This document shows positions 9,140 to 17,978 of a DNA stretch of 64,000 bases, in pieces (the stretch's first letter is position 1; every line of letters begins with the position of its first letter). The stretch lies in NCBI RefSeq assembly GCF_019431045.1, contig NZ_JAHXPT010000005.1, positions 124,001 through 188,000 of the forward strand, written 5' to 3'. The stretch is from Clostridium weizhouense. Lineage in GTDB: Bacteria > Bacillota > Clostridia > Clostridiales > Clostridiaceae. A model generated the notes under the pieces. It searched no databases, was not told where the DNA came from, and saw only the letters and a program-made list of their open reading frames with translations. Position numbers and translations under genes: made by a program.

Positions 9140-10247
9140 TCCCATTGCCTCCTGTATGCACCACATACCCTAGTTCAAGTTTCACTAAAATTTTTTGTTC
9201 ATTTTCTTCTGAATCTTTTACTATTTCATCACATGGTTTAATATTAAAAATTGTAAGATCAGCTATATATCCTTCTTTTAACTCTCCTATCCCTTCAAGG
9301 TTAAAAAAATCAGCCACATCTGATGTAACTTTTTGTATACACTCTTCTAAAGTTAATCCAGCACTAATTAACTTGTTTATTACATTTAAAATGCTTCCTA
9401 CTGGCTCAACCATATTAGTGTGATACAAATCAGTACTTATAAAATCTGGAATCAAATTATTTTTTAAAGCTTTTTTAAAAATTTTTATATTAAAACTTGC
9501 ACTTCCATGTCCAACATCAAATTTTACTCCTCTTTTTTTAGCTTCTATAACTTCATCCTTTAATGTTCCATCATCTTTAAATAAACCATTTTTTTTACCA
9601 TGATATGAATGAGTAACTATATCATTTTTATCCAATAAATTTAAAACTTCACTAGCACTTGGAGGATAATTCCCCATATGCACTACTAATGGCAATTGGA
9701 CCTTTCTAGCTATTTCTTTTCCAATAGCTATTGGTTTTAATCCATTTTTGCCTACTACTGAAGCACTCGCTCTTACTTTAATTGCTTTTATATTGTCTCT
9801 ATTTTCATTTACAACTTTTAATACTCTTTCTTCATTTATAGATTCTAAATTAGATAGTTCATTTAGTGTATCCAACCCGTAATCTGATATATTTAAACAA
9901 GTAAATACTTTTGTTTTTACTTTATTTATAACATTTTCTTTAAAATCCATATAATTTAACGGACCAGATGTTCCAGCATCAAATATTGTAGTAGATCCTC
10001 TTTCTATTCCTAACAAATCTGCTTCTGTCCCTATAGGTGACTTTCCTTTATAACAATGAGTATGTATATCAATAAAACCTGGAGCTATTATTTCTCCATT
10101 AAGCTTTAATATTTCTATCCCATTTTCTTCTAAATCATTTCCAATAACTTTTATTATTCCATTTTCAATTAATATATCTAGTTTATCAAATGAATATCCA
10201 TTTTTAGAACTTAATAAACGCCCTCCTTTTATAAGCAGCTTATTCAT
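9111..10247 (-). CDS. Amidohydrolase/deacetylase-family metallohydrolase
   Basis: A 378-residue amidohydrolase-superfamily enzyme of the dihydroorotase/D-aminoacylase-like type. The metal site is visible as GFIDIHTHCYKGKSP (HxH), a probable carbamylated Lys in NIKAIKVRASASVVG, His in PLVVHMGNYPP and in DIVTHSYHG, and Asp in DFISTDLYHTNM. Members in this operon type are annotated as amidohydrolase/deacetylase-family metallohydrolases. Its likely job is to remove an acyl or cyclic amide group before DgaE acts. That is inference. AAAGGAGAG precedes the ATG, 14 bases after the regulator's stop. Confidence 0.85.
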   Translation of the reverse strand: MNKLLIKGGRLLSSKNGYSFDKLDILIENGIIKVIGNDLEENGIEILKLNGEIIAPGFIDIHTHCYKGKSPIGTEADLLGIERGSTTIFDAGTSGPLNYMDFKENVINKVKTKVFTCLNISDYGLDTLNELSNLESINEERVLKVVNENRDNIKAIKVRASASVVGKNGLKPIAIGKEIARKVQLPLVVHMGNYPPSASEVLNLLDKNDIVTHSYHGKKNGLFKDDGTLKDEVIEAKKRGVKFDVGHGSASFNIKIFKKALKNNLIPDFISTDLYHTNMVEPVGSILNVINKLISAGLTLEECIQKVTSDVADFFNLEGIGELKEGYIADLTIFNIKPCDEIVKDSEENEQKILVKLELGYVVHTGGNGSGILKFNKK

Positions 10248-10261
10248 TTTAACTCTCCTTT

Positions 10262-12208
10262 CTAATTTAAATATCTTAGTATGGATACAACTTCTGTTTT
10301 ACTAATCTTTAAGTTATATTTTTCTTGTATGTTTTTAAATGTTTCTTCTATAGTTCTAAACAATGTTTTATATTGCTTTTCATAATGTTTTAATTGTTTT
10401 TCTTCAGTAAACTCTCCTCTTTGCCATCTTGGAATAGCCATCATTAAATGAATTAATATACCATAAACTCGTTTAAACTCCTCTTCATCTAATCCATGTG
10501 GAAAAATCTTTTGAAATAACTCTCCAAATTCTACTAATATCAGCCCCATAAATTCTGAAAATTCATAAACGTTATCTTCCTTTATGTCTAATCTTTTATT
10601 TGATATAAAGCCTCCAAGATTTTTTATTTCCTTATAAAATTCATTAACATGTTTTTTAGGTATATATTTTAGCATTATCTTTGTAAGTGCTTCGTCTATA
10701 TATTTTTCTTCTTTATATACATCTTCTATATATTCATTTTCAAGATAAAGAAAATCTCTAATCTTTGAAAGTTCATACATAGTTATTATTGGACTAACTG
10801 TTATTGTTGGCTTATCTAATTTATCAGTTTTTATAGTACTTATTATTAAATCTACATCTTCTAATAATTCTTTATCTTTTTCAATATTTATTATAGAAAC
10901 TATATCTTTTATGTTGATTTCTGGAATGTTATTTTTTATTCTTGTAGCTAATAACTTTGATGTACCTCTAGAAGTATTACAAACTACTACTATATTCTTT
11001 TTTACATATATTTTGCTTTTTTCTAAAGATTTCACAAAATACATAGTAATAAATCCAATCTCATCTTCACTTAATTCAAATAAATATTCATCTTTAAATA
11101 TTTGTGCTGTTTTTCTTGCAATTTCAAATACCTCTCCATACTTTGCTTTAATTTGTTCTAATATAGGATTTTTACTTATTATATTTAAATCATATCTCTT
11201 TATTGTAAGCCTCAAATGATTAATTATCTCTGAATTTAATGTTTCTAACTCATTTTCTTTTATATTCAAATGTTCATAGACAAATTCAACTATTCTTTGA
11301 GATACTACATTTAACTTTTCTTCATCTATCCCTGTTTTTTCTATGGTTATTAAAAATATATTTTCTGAGAGAAGTAAGTGTGAAAAATATGCTATTTCTT
11401 CTTCCACATATGGAATGTTAAAAAGACTTTGAATTTTCATATATATTTTTGTGGCTTGCTTATAAATTTTAGTAGTTTTGTACCTTGTTACATCTTCTTT
11501 ATATTTTTCTATACTTTTAAAAAGTCTAATTCTTTTTACAAATGATAATATCATAAGTTTTAATTTAAGTTCTTCTGATGTATCGATTCTTATATTGAAT
11601 TCATCTTTTATATGCTCAATTACTTGGTCTATTCTTTCACATTCACTAGTGTCAAAAATATTAAAAGATGTTTGAAATATTTTTTTTCCATATACTTTTA
11701 TTATTAATGGAATTAAAACCTCTCTTATATATAATCTTATAGCTCCTTCTTCTCCTGATAATTTAAAACCATGATGCGGCTTACCTTCTATTGAAATAGA
11801 GTGATCTAAAAGTTCTTCATTTATATCCTTTATAGTGCTAAGTACTGTACTTCTTGATACAAAAATCAAATCTGCTAATTGTTCAGAAGTAATTATTCCA
11901 CCTGAATAAACTAATTTGCTAATTAATATTATCTTTCTATCATCTGTAGATAATATGATATTATCACCTAAATTCATTTTGCTTAACGCCTCTAAAGCTT
12001 TTTCTTTTTGTGAAATTACAATTCCTACTCTAGGTATTTTTTCAATTATTGCACCATTTTGATTTATCCAATATTCTATATCTTCTAAATCATATCTTAT
12101 AGTTCTTAAAGATACATCAAATTCTTCTGATAACTTCTTGGCTGTTATACTTTTTTTAGAAAGCAACAATCTTTGAAGAATCAACTTTTGTCTTTCAGTT
12201 AAGATCAT
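10262..12208 (-). CDS. BglG/MtlR-type PRD transcriptional regulator
   Basis: A 648-residue regulator at the head of the operon. An N-terminal HTH_11 (ITAKKLSEEFDVSLRTIRYD) is followed by a second winged helix (ITSEQLADLIFVSRSTVLST). PRD1 is near 170-270 and PRD2 near 280-390. A GatB-like EIIB domain carries the P-loop cysteine in VVVCNTSRGTSK. A C-terminal PRD-like region contains LIHLMMAIPRWQRGE and ends LKISKTEVVSILRYL. Such proteins are activated or silenced by PTS phosphorylation. I start at ATG 12208, eight bases after AAGGAAG, instead of the GTG at 12217 that overlaps the site. An inverted repeat upstream is a candidate operator. Confidence 0.88.
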   Translation of the reverse strand: MILTERQKLILQRLLLSKKSITAKKLSEEFDVSLRTIRYDLEDIEYWINQNGAIIEKIPRVGIVISQKEKALEALSKMNLGDNIILSTDDRKIILISKLVYSGGIITSEQLADLIFVSRSTVLSTIKDINEELLDHSISIEGKPHHGFKLSGEEGAIRLYIREVLIPLIIKVYGKKIFQTSFNIFDTSECERIDQVIEHIKDEFNIRIDTSEELKLKLMILSFVKRIRLFKSIEKYKEDVTRYKTTKIYKQATKIYMKIQSLFNIPYVEEEIAYFSHLLLSENIFLITIEKTGIDEEKLNVVSQRIVEFVYEHLNIKENELETLNSEIINHLRLTIKRYDLNIISKNPILEQIKAKYGEVFEIARKTAQIFKDEYLFELSEDEIGFITMYFVKSLEKSKIYVKKNIVVVCNTSRGTSKLLATRIKNNIPEINIKDIVSIINIEKDKELLEDVDLIISTIKTDKLDKPTITVSPIITMYELSKIRDFLYLENEYIEDVYKEEKYIDEALTKIMLKYIPKKHVNEFYKEIKNLGGFISNKRLDIKEDNVYEFSEFMGLILVEFGELFQKIFPHGLDEEEFKRVYGILIHLMMAIPRWQRGEFTEEKQLKHYEKQYKTLFRTIEETFKNIQEKYNLKISKTEVVSILRYLN

Positions 12209-12244
12209 TAAAATCACTTCCTTGATTACATATTAATATAATCT

Positions 12245-12288
12245 TTGCACTATTAAAATATTAAATGTCTTCACGATTAATAGTGCAA
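12245..12288. promoter_or_regulatory. Candidate operator: TTGCACTATTA inverted repeat
   Basis: A perfect 11-bp inverted repeat (TTGCACTATTA at 12245-12255, TAATAGTGCAA at 12278-12288) has arms 33 bp apart, about three helical turns, so both half-sites face the same side of DNA. A related imperfect palindrome (TTGCA...TGCAA) lies at 12322-12342. Both sit 37-135 bp upstream of the PRD regulator and are the best candidates for its own binding sites. Confidence 0.5.
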
Positions 12289-12393
12289 TTTTATACTATT
12301 AATCATATTTTAGTAACATTTTTGCATTATTTAAAGGTGCAATTTTTATATTATTATCCTGAGTTATTAATAAAAATATTCTAATTAAACAAA

Positions 12394-12429
12394 TAAAAAC
12401 CCATAACAATACATTTCTGTATTGTTATG
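12394..12429 (-). terminator. Intrinsic terminator
   Basis: A perfect 11-bp stem CATAACAATAC / GTATTGTTATG (12402-12412, 12419-12429) has a 6-nt loop. On the minus strand it is followed by GGGTTTTTATTTG. It lies between the small gene at 12559-12702 and the operon promoter region and probably insulates the dga-like operon from upstream transcription. Confidence 0.7.
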
Positions 12430-12558
12430 AGTTTCATTGCAGATGTAATACTCTACAAGCTCATATTATCTTTTCTTAATTATCATAAATTTATTTATAT
12501 TAAATTTTTCTTTATATTCATAATAAATAATATAAATTTTTTTAATAAAACTTCATAT

Positions 12559-12702
12559 CTAACTTTTATTTTGACTTTTTCTTACTGGTTTAAATTCTGA
12601 ATTTTTATCATTAACATCTATATACGTATAATCTCCGTTTTCAGTCTTTTTGAGACCTAAAGATGCCATTTTCTTTTTAGTATTTTTATATTTTGTACTC
12701 AT
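12559..12702 (-). CDS. Small basic protein, 47 residues, unknown
   Basis: A short frame preceded by AAGAGGTGAGATAA. The product begins MSTKYKNTKKKMASLGLKKT and continues through ENGDYTYIDVNDKNSEF to a Lys/Arg/Ser-rich tail. It has no membrane segment and no cysteine. The strong ribosome site, downstream terminator and lack of any competing frame argue that it is real. I do not recognise the family. The Lys-rich ends could bind nucleic acid or membrane, but that is speculation. Codon use matches its neighbours. Confidence 0.6.
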   Translation of the reverse strand: MSTKYKNTKKKMASLGLKKTENGDYTYIDVNDKNSEFKPVRKSQNKS

Positions 12703-12987
12703 TTATCTCACCTCTTATAAATTATTTTTACCATTTATAATTATGTTATCCTTAATAATTATAAATTTATAAACGTTAATTTGATAAATCTATTTATGTT
12801 AATCATTATTAAATTTTGAGTAAAATTATTATTTCTTAACTATATAAAATCTTTAAATCAATAATTTACCTAAAAAAAATATAACTAAAAAATAAATTTT
12901 CTAGCTATATTTAAACTTAAATATTTAATTTACACACTAAAGATAACTACATCAAATCATATACCGTATTTATTAATAGTTTATCTA

Positions 12988-13722
12988 TTATTTTGAACAT
13001 GAACAAAATCTTTCAAGCTTCATTAAAGCTGCTGCTCCTGCAAGAGTTGTGCCAAAAAAAATAGTAGGCTTATCTATTAAAAAATTTGTTATTGTTTTAT
13101 TTGCTATTGTGCTACCTGTAGCAACTACTATATCGCACCAATTCAACAAATCTTCTGTAGATTTATTTCCGTCTTCAACTAATACCCCATATTTAATCTT
13201 ACCTATAGTATCTGAAGCCAAATCCACAATCCTAACTGGAAAATTTTTAGAAAGATTTTCTAATATTGCAGGTTGATATCCTATCATTGCTATTTTAGGA
13301 TTATCATACTTATTTTTAATATAATCAACAAACTCCAATGCACATAGTTCCGGTTCTCCATCCTTACAATGAATTGTTTTGTCTATTAAGTTCAAATATC
13401 TGCATACAGCATTTAAAGTTGCAATGTATACAGCAGTATCAAAATTAGTTTTTAAAGGCATTTCAACAATTTGTTTTAAAGTTCCTTCAAAATTATTAGG
13501 CATATCTGTAAAAGCTTGACCTTTTTGTCCTCTAAAATCTGCCTCAAGCAATTTTTCCTTTCCCTTTATAATAGGAAAATCTTTTCTTTCTGGATTTCCT
13601 ATAGCTTCCTCTGGCTTTAAAGCCTTTCCTTTTACTTTAACTTCATCATTTAAAAAATCGTTATCATTAACTATATTTATAAATTTATTAAATAAAGTAT
13701 TATAAAATTCTGTTTCTTTCAT
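12988..13722 (-). CDS. DUF364 (putative heavy-metal chelation) domain protein
   Basis: A 244-residue protein of the DUF364 group with an N-terminal DUF4213-like part. Landmarks are ADFRGQKGQAFTDMP, TLNAVCRYLNL, IAMIGYQPAILENL, CDIVVATGSTIANKT and the C-terminal PTIFFGTTLAGAAALMKLERF followed by CSC. The family is described as putative heavy-metal chelation and is fairly often found beside metal or oxyanion transporters. It sits 21 bases after the ATPase of a molybdate/tungstate-type ABC system, with GGAGGC before the ATG, and is surely co-transcribed. A role in handling molybdenum or tungsten is inference from the operon. Confidence 0.85.
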   Translation of the reverse strand: MKETEFYNTLFNKFINIVNDNDFLNDEVKVKGKALKPEEAIGNPERKDFPIIKGKEKLLEADFRGQKGQAFTDMPNNFEGTLKQIVEMPLKTNFDTAVYIATLNAVCRYLNLIDKTIHCKDGEPELCALEFVDYIKNKYDNPKIAMIGYQPAILENLSKNFPVRIVDLASDTIGKIKYGVLVEDGNKSTEDLLNWCDIVVATGSTIANKTITNFLIDKPTIFFGTTLAGAAALMKLERFCSCSK

Positions 13723-13743
13723 ATAATTGCCTCCATAATTTTA

Positions 13744-14781
13744 TTATAAAATTTGTATATCACTATCTTTAATTCCTACATACACTTCTTTTCCTGGATT
13801 TAGCTCTAAATCTTCAATACATTTTTCTGTTACAAAAGAATTCAATTCAATTCCTATATCAATTATAACTTTCTTTATAAAACCTTGATTAATAACTTCA
13901 ACAATTCTACCTTTAAATTTATTCTCAAAACTTTTGGTTTTAGAGTTTAAAAACAGAACAACATTTTCACCACGTACTGCTGCTAACCCCTCATTAACTA
14001 CTTTATTGTTTTTAACAACAAACTTCATTCCATTTGATAAAATCGCTCTTCCATCATTTACTTTACATTTAAATAAATTACTAAATCCAGTAAATTTAGC
14101 TATAAATTCTGATGCAGGATGTTTAAATATTTCCTCTGGAGTTCCAATTTGATGAATCTCTCCATTATTCATAACTGCTATTCTATCTGCTAAATACAAA
14201 GCCTCATTAAAATCATGAGTCACATGAATAGTTGTAGTATTTAGATTTTTATGCAACGTTTTTAGATTTTGTTGAAAAACTTCTTTAGTACAAGGATCAA
14301 GTGCACTACTAACTTCATCCAATAATAATATTTGTGGAGAAGTAATAATAGCTCTTGCAAAAGCAACACGTTGTTGTTCTCCTCCACTTAACACAGATGT
14401 ATTTCTATTTAATAAATGCTCTATATTAAGCATTTCACATATAGCAAGTAAAGCTTGCTCTGCACTACTTTTAGACATCTTCTTTACTTTAGAACTAAAA
14501 AGGATGTTTTCTCTTACAGATAAATGAGGAAATAACAAATAATCTTGATATACAAATCCTATATTTCTATGCTCTGGCGGAACATTACTTAAATTTTTAT
14601 TATTTATGTATATACTTCCTTTATCCAGATTATAAATTCCTGCTATTGTTTCTAAAATTATAGTCTTACCTGATCCTGTTGGTCCTAATATAACAAAATA
14701 TTCTCCTTCTTTTACTTCAAAGCTTATATCCTTAATTGTAAAATTACCAAGTTTTTTATAAATATGCTCTAATTTAAGCAT
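13744..14781 (-). CDS. modC: Molybdate/tungstate-type ABC transporter ATP-binding protein
   Basis: A 345-residue ABC ATPase with Walker A GPTGSGKT, Q-loop VYQDYLLFPHLSV, signature LSGGEQQRVAFARA, Walker B ILLLDEVSSALD and H-loop HVTHDFNEA. The usual LLDEPLSALD proline is Val here. After about residue 235 come beta-rich TOBE-like modules typical of oxyanion importers (ModC/WtpC). It powers uptake through the neighbouring permease. AAAAGGAGC precedes the ATG. Molybdate versus tungstate cannot be separated from the sequence. Confidence 0.88.
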   Translation of the reverse strand: MLKLEHIYKKLGNFTIKDISFEVKEGEYFVILGPTGSGKTIILETIAGIYNLDKGSIYINNKNLSNVPPEHRNIGFVYQDYLLFPHLSVRENILFSSKVKKMSKSSAEQALLAICEMLNIEHLLNRNTSVLSGGEQQRVAFARAIITSPQILLLDEVSSALDPCTKEVFQQNLKTLHKNLNTTTIHVTHDFNEALYLADRIAVMNNGEIHQIGTPEEIFKHPASEFIAKFTGFSNLFKCKVNDGRAILSNGMKFVVKNNKVVNEGLAAVRGENVVLFLNSKTKSFENKFKGRIVEVINQGFIKKVIIDIGIELNSFVTEKCIEDLELNPGKEVYVGIKDSDIQIL

Positions 14782-14801
14782 GAAATAGCTCCTTTTACGT
14801 A

Positions 14802-15611
14802 TTATTTAATATTTTCTATATTTCTCTTTTCAAACAATTGAAAAACAGACAAGCAGACTATAGACATAATTATTAATATTGTTGCTGCTGCTAAAGCTTT
14901 ATCTAATTCTCCACCAGACAGATTTAAAAATATTGCTGCTGGTAAGGTCTCTGTTTTCATACGAATAGCTCCTGCAAGCATAAGTGCAGTACCAAATTCG
15001 CCCAATGCGCTAGTCCATACAATTATAACTCCTGAAATCAATCCATTTCTAGCTAAAGGAAGCGTTACCTTAAAGAATGATTCACAACTGCTATAACCAA
15101 GTGTTCTAGCAACAAATTCTAACTTAGGATTAATACTTTCAAAAGTTACTTTTAAAATTCTTATCATATATGGAGTATTAATAAAAAAATGAGCTACTAT
15201 TATTCCATATATAGAAAAAACAGGATCTATTCCTAATTTAGTAATGATATTTTCTATAGGTTTTGTAGTAAATAGCAGTAAAAGAGCTATTCCTGATGCA
15301 ATTGGTGGAATTGAAATTGGCATTTGTACTATTGCATTTATAATTTTTTTACCCCAAAAGTTAAATCTAGCCAATCCATATGATATAGGTATAGAAAATA
15401 TCAAACAGATAATTGTTGATATAGTTGATGTAAAAAAACTTAACTTAATTGCAAACTGAATTTCTTTGTCTAAGAGGCTTTCTATTAAATTAGGAATGCC
15501 TCTTATTAATACTCCAAATATTGCAAAAATTATAAATAATATAAAGACAAATAGAAATATACATATAGACGTTTTAAAAAAAATATCTTTAAAATTTTTA
15601 TTAATTCTCAT
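14802..15611 (-). CDS. modB: Molybdate/tungstate-type ABC transporter permease
   Basis: A 269-residue inner-membrane permease with about six helices and the EAA-type coupling loop ARTLGYSSCESFFKVTLPLA, followed by GEFGTALMLAGAIRMKTETL, a motif shared by ModB and WtpB. I place the start at ATG 15611, preceded by GAGGGCCAACTA. The longer frame to 15656 would add fifteen Cys-containing residues that overlap the region just after modA and looks like leader. The stop is 20 bases before modC. Confidence 0.88.
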   Translation of the reverse strand: MRINKNFKDIFFKTSICIFLFVFILFIIFAIFGVLIRGIPNLIESLLDKEIQFAIKLSFFTSTISTIICLIFSIPISYGLARFNFWGKKIINAIVQMPISIPPIASGIALLLLFTTKPIENIITKLGIDPVFSIYGIIVAHFFINTPYMIRILKVTFESINPKLEFVARTLGYSSCESFFKVTLPLARNGLISGVIIVWTSALGEFGTALMLAGAIRMKTETLPAAIFLNLSGGELDKALAAATILIIMSIVCLSVFQLFEKRNIENIK

Positions 15612-15656
15612 TAGTTGGCCCTCAATACTACTATAAAGTAAACAATTACAATACAC

Positions 15657-16454
15657 CTATTCTTCAACAGGTTTTAAATTGTTTTTTGTAAATATAGCCT
15701 TTCCTTCATCTGAGTTAGTAAAATCAATAAATTTTTGACATAATTCCTTATCTTCACAGCTTTTCAGAGTGCTTATATTTACTTTTTCAATCGAATTTTG
15801 TTCCTTTGGTATTTGAACGCAATCTATATCTTTAGATGCATTAAGAGCATTATCTTCCCAAACAATTGAAGCATCTGCTTTTTTCATAGAAAGATAAGTT
15901 ACTATTTCATTTACAGTAGAAACTGTGGAAACAACATTAGGTTTTACCTCATCTTGAATACCAACTTTGGCAAATAATTTCATAGCCAATTTTCCTAATG
16001 GTGATGCTTGAGGATCTCCTAAAATAACTCTAACTCCAGACTTTGAAAAATCTTGTAAATTTTTTATATTAAGTGGATTTCCTTTAGGTACAGCAATTGC
16101 AGGTATATGATATGTTAAATCTTTTTTATCCAATGTTAATTCTTTTTTATTTGCCATTTCATAGTCTTTATTTGAAGGCAATACACAAATATCTCCTTTA
16201 TGTGAAATCTCCATTTGACCTATAAGATCTGATGCATTAGCATAAGTCAATTCAACCTTAACACCATTTTGTTCTTCAAAATTTTTACCTATTTCATCCA
16301 TTGGCTTTTTTAAACCTGCGGCACAATAAATCAACAAAGACTTATTCTTTTCATTATTTGCAGTAGTAGGTTTAGATGCTTGTCCGCAACCTGCTAATAT
16401 AATAGAGAGTATTAATAATGTTGAAATTAAAATTAGTGACTTTCTTTTCTTCAT
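15657..16454 (-). CDS. modA: Molybdate/tungstate-type substrate-binding lipoprotein
   Basis: A 265-residue lipoprotein: basic start, hydrophobic stretch and lipobox LAGC at about residues 20-23, so it is lipid-anchored outside the membrane. The mature part has the ModA pattern YCAAGLKKPMDEI, YANASDLIGQME and RVILGDPQASPLGKLAM, with serines and backbone amides that bind the tetrahedral oxyanion. It is the first gene of the mod-DUF364 operon, behind a good promoter and palindrome. Molybdate or tungstate is expected; the latter is plausible in an anaerobe. Confidence 0.88.
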   Translation of the reverse strand: MKKRKSLILISTLLILSIILAGCGQASKPTTANNEKNKSLLIYCAAGLKKPMDEIGKNFEEQNGVKVELTYANASDLIGQMEISHKGDICVLPSNKDYEMANKKELTLDKKDLTYHIPAIAVPKGNPLNIKNLQDFSKSGVRVILGDPQASPLGKLAMKLFAKVGIQDEVKPNVVSTVSTVNEIVTYLSMKKADASIVWEDNALNASKDIDCVQIPKEQNSIEKVNISTLKSCEDKELCQKFIDFTNSDEGKAIFTKNNLKPVEE

Positions 16455-16522
16455 AAAAATTTTTCCTTTCTTCTAGTATCTCATTTTAGCCCCTTTTACT
16501 CTAATATAATGATTTTCTTTAG

Positions 16523-16565
16523 TATTCTATACAACTAGAATATCACGCTAACATTTCCCAGTCAA
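16523..16565 (-). promoter_or_regulatory. mod operon promoter with overlapping palindrome
   Basis: On the minus strand, TTGACT (16560-16565), a 17-bp spacer and TATTCT (16537-16542) form a vegetative promoter. A perfect palindrome TATTCTA-N6-TAGAATA (16523-16542) covers the -10 element, a classic repressor position. It may be the site of a molybdate/tungstate-responsive repressor. The regulator is not in this window. Confidence 0.65.
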
Positions 16566-16880
16566 TAAATCCCATATTTAAGTTTTTTATTTTTTAAACC
16601 ATCTATAGCTAAATTTACAGCATAATCAGTATTCATAAACTTTAATATCCTATAGATTTCTTATTAGCACTATCCATACCTTATACTTTATAAAAATGTG
16701 ATTTCAAAAAACAGGATATACAACTTAAATCTTTATATTTGTATTAATAAGTTTCACATATAAAATCCTTCTGTAAAATTGTTTTATAAATGACTTTGTA
16801 GCTAAATAAATTACATTCTTAGGTACTAATATAAAATTACTTTCATAATATTTAAATCTTCATGTGTAAAAAGTATAATA

Positions 16881-16919
16881 AAAAACAACTATTTAGACTT
16901 TTTATCTAAACAGTTGTTT
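16881..16919 (-). terminator. Intrinsic terminator after sugar-binding protein gene
   Basis: The inverted repeat AAACAACT-ATTTAGA / TCTAAAC-AGTTGTTT abuts the stop of the sugar-binding gene and is followed on the minus strand by GTTGTTTTTTATTATAC. One mismatch interrupts the stem. Confidence 0.75.
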
Positions 16920-16922
16920 TAA

Positions 16923-17978
16923 TCACTTTATATATTCCTGATAATTCAAATGAATTGTATATCCTGTATTATCAAATTTATAATTTGTATTTTCAAGAGG
17001 TGGTCTGCTAGATGCTAAATTCATTCCAACAGAATAAAGTAATTCTGCAAGATCTTTAGGATCTAAAACAACTGTACCTGTCATAAACCCTTTTTCAATT
17101 AAATCTTTAGCAGCTGGCATTCCATCAATCCCAACAACCGGGATTGTTTTTGCTTTATTTCCTTTATTATATCCATATTTTTGTAAAGCTTCAACAGCAC
17201 CTACTGCCATAGCATCATTATTAGCAATTATAGCTTCTATCCTATTACCATATTTAAGGAATAAAGATTCAATAGAACTTTTAGCACAATCTTGCATCCA
17301 TTCACAATTCGATGAAGAAAGCTCTTCTGTTTTTATTCCTGCCTCGTTAAGTGCTGAAATAGAATATTTTGTTCTTAAAGCTGTTAAATCACTCCCAATC
17401 CTTCCTTTTAACATAATATATTGCAATACATTATCATTATTTTTATCTATATACTTTTTATTAGAATTCCATTCCTTAGCCAATATATTCCCTTCCATAA
17501 TACCAGATTCTTTAAAATCTGCTCCAATAACCACAAATCGTTTATATGGCTTAACAAAATTTATTATTTCTTCAGTAGGATCTGGATTTAAAATAAAAGG
17601 AATATTTTTCTTCATAACTTTGACTAAAGTACTTTCTACCTCATCTAAATTTTGACTAATTAAATTTATAATAAAAAGATCATAATCCTCTGTAAGAGCT
17701 TTTTCAATACTCTCGTTTTGTACACTTTGATTATCTTTTGCATCAAAAAAAGTAAATTTAACTTTATCTTTGTTTTCATTTTCTATACGTTCTAAATTTT
17801 GTTTAAGTAAAGAAATATACATAGCATTAGAATTATCTAAAAATACAGCTATATTAATTGGTGTATCTTTATTAAAATTTGAATTAGCAAATACATTAGT
17901 TTTTAAAACTTCTATTGGTAGCGTTGTTATTATAATTGGAATCATAATAACTATTAATATTTTTTTTAAAATGTTCAT
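16923..17978 (-). CDS. Galactose/glucose-binding-type (MglB-like) extracellular protein, paralog 1
   Basis: A 351-residue type-1 periplasmic-binding-fold protein. An N-terminal signal peptide (about residues 1-31, ending VFANS) has no lipobox cysteine, so it is probably secreted or loosely held. The mature part resembles MglB: INIAVFLDNSNAMYISLLKQ, IIANNDAMAVGAVEALQKYG, IPVVGIDGMPAAKDLIEKGF and MTGTVVLDPKDLAELLY. MglB binds D-galactose and D-glucose for ABC uptake or chemotaxis. No permease or ATPase gene is near. GGAGGAG precedes the ATG. It is very similar to the gene at 24999-26060, including upstream sequence. Confidence 0.87.
   Translation of the reverse strand: MNILKKILIVIMIPIIITTLPIEVLKTNVFANSNFNKDTPINIAVFLDNSNAMYISLLKQNLERIENENKDKVKFTFFDAKDNQSVQNESIEKALTEDYDLFIINLISQNLDEVESTLVKVMKKNIPFILNPDPTEEIINFVKPYKRFVVIGADFKESGIMEGNILAKEWNSNKKYIDKNNDNVLQYIMLKGRIGSDLTALRTKYSISALNEAGIKTEELSSSNCEWMQDCAKSSIESLFLKYGNRIEAIIANNDAMAVGAVEALQKYGYNKGNKAKTIPVVGIDGMPAAKDLIEKGFMTGTVVLDPKDLAELLYSVGMNLASSRPPLENTNYKFDNTGYTIHLNYQEYIK

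Noticed and set aside
16455..16922. Moco/Tuco riboswitch upstream of modA
   Set aside because: No multi-stem conserved GC-rich core is present; a plain promoter with a palindrome lies close to the gene instead.
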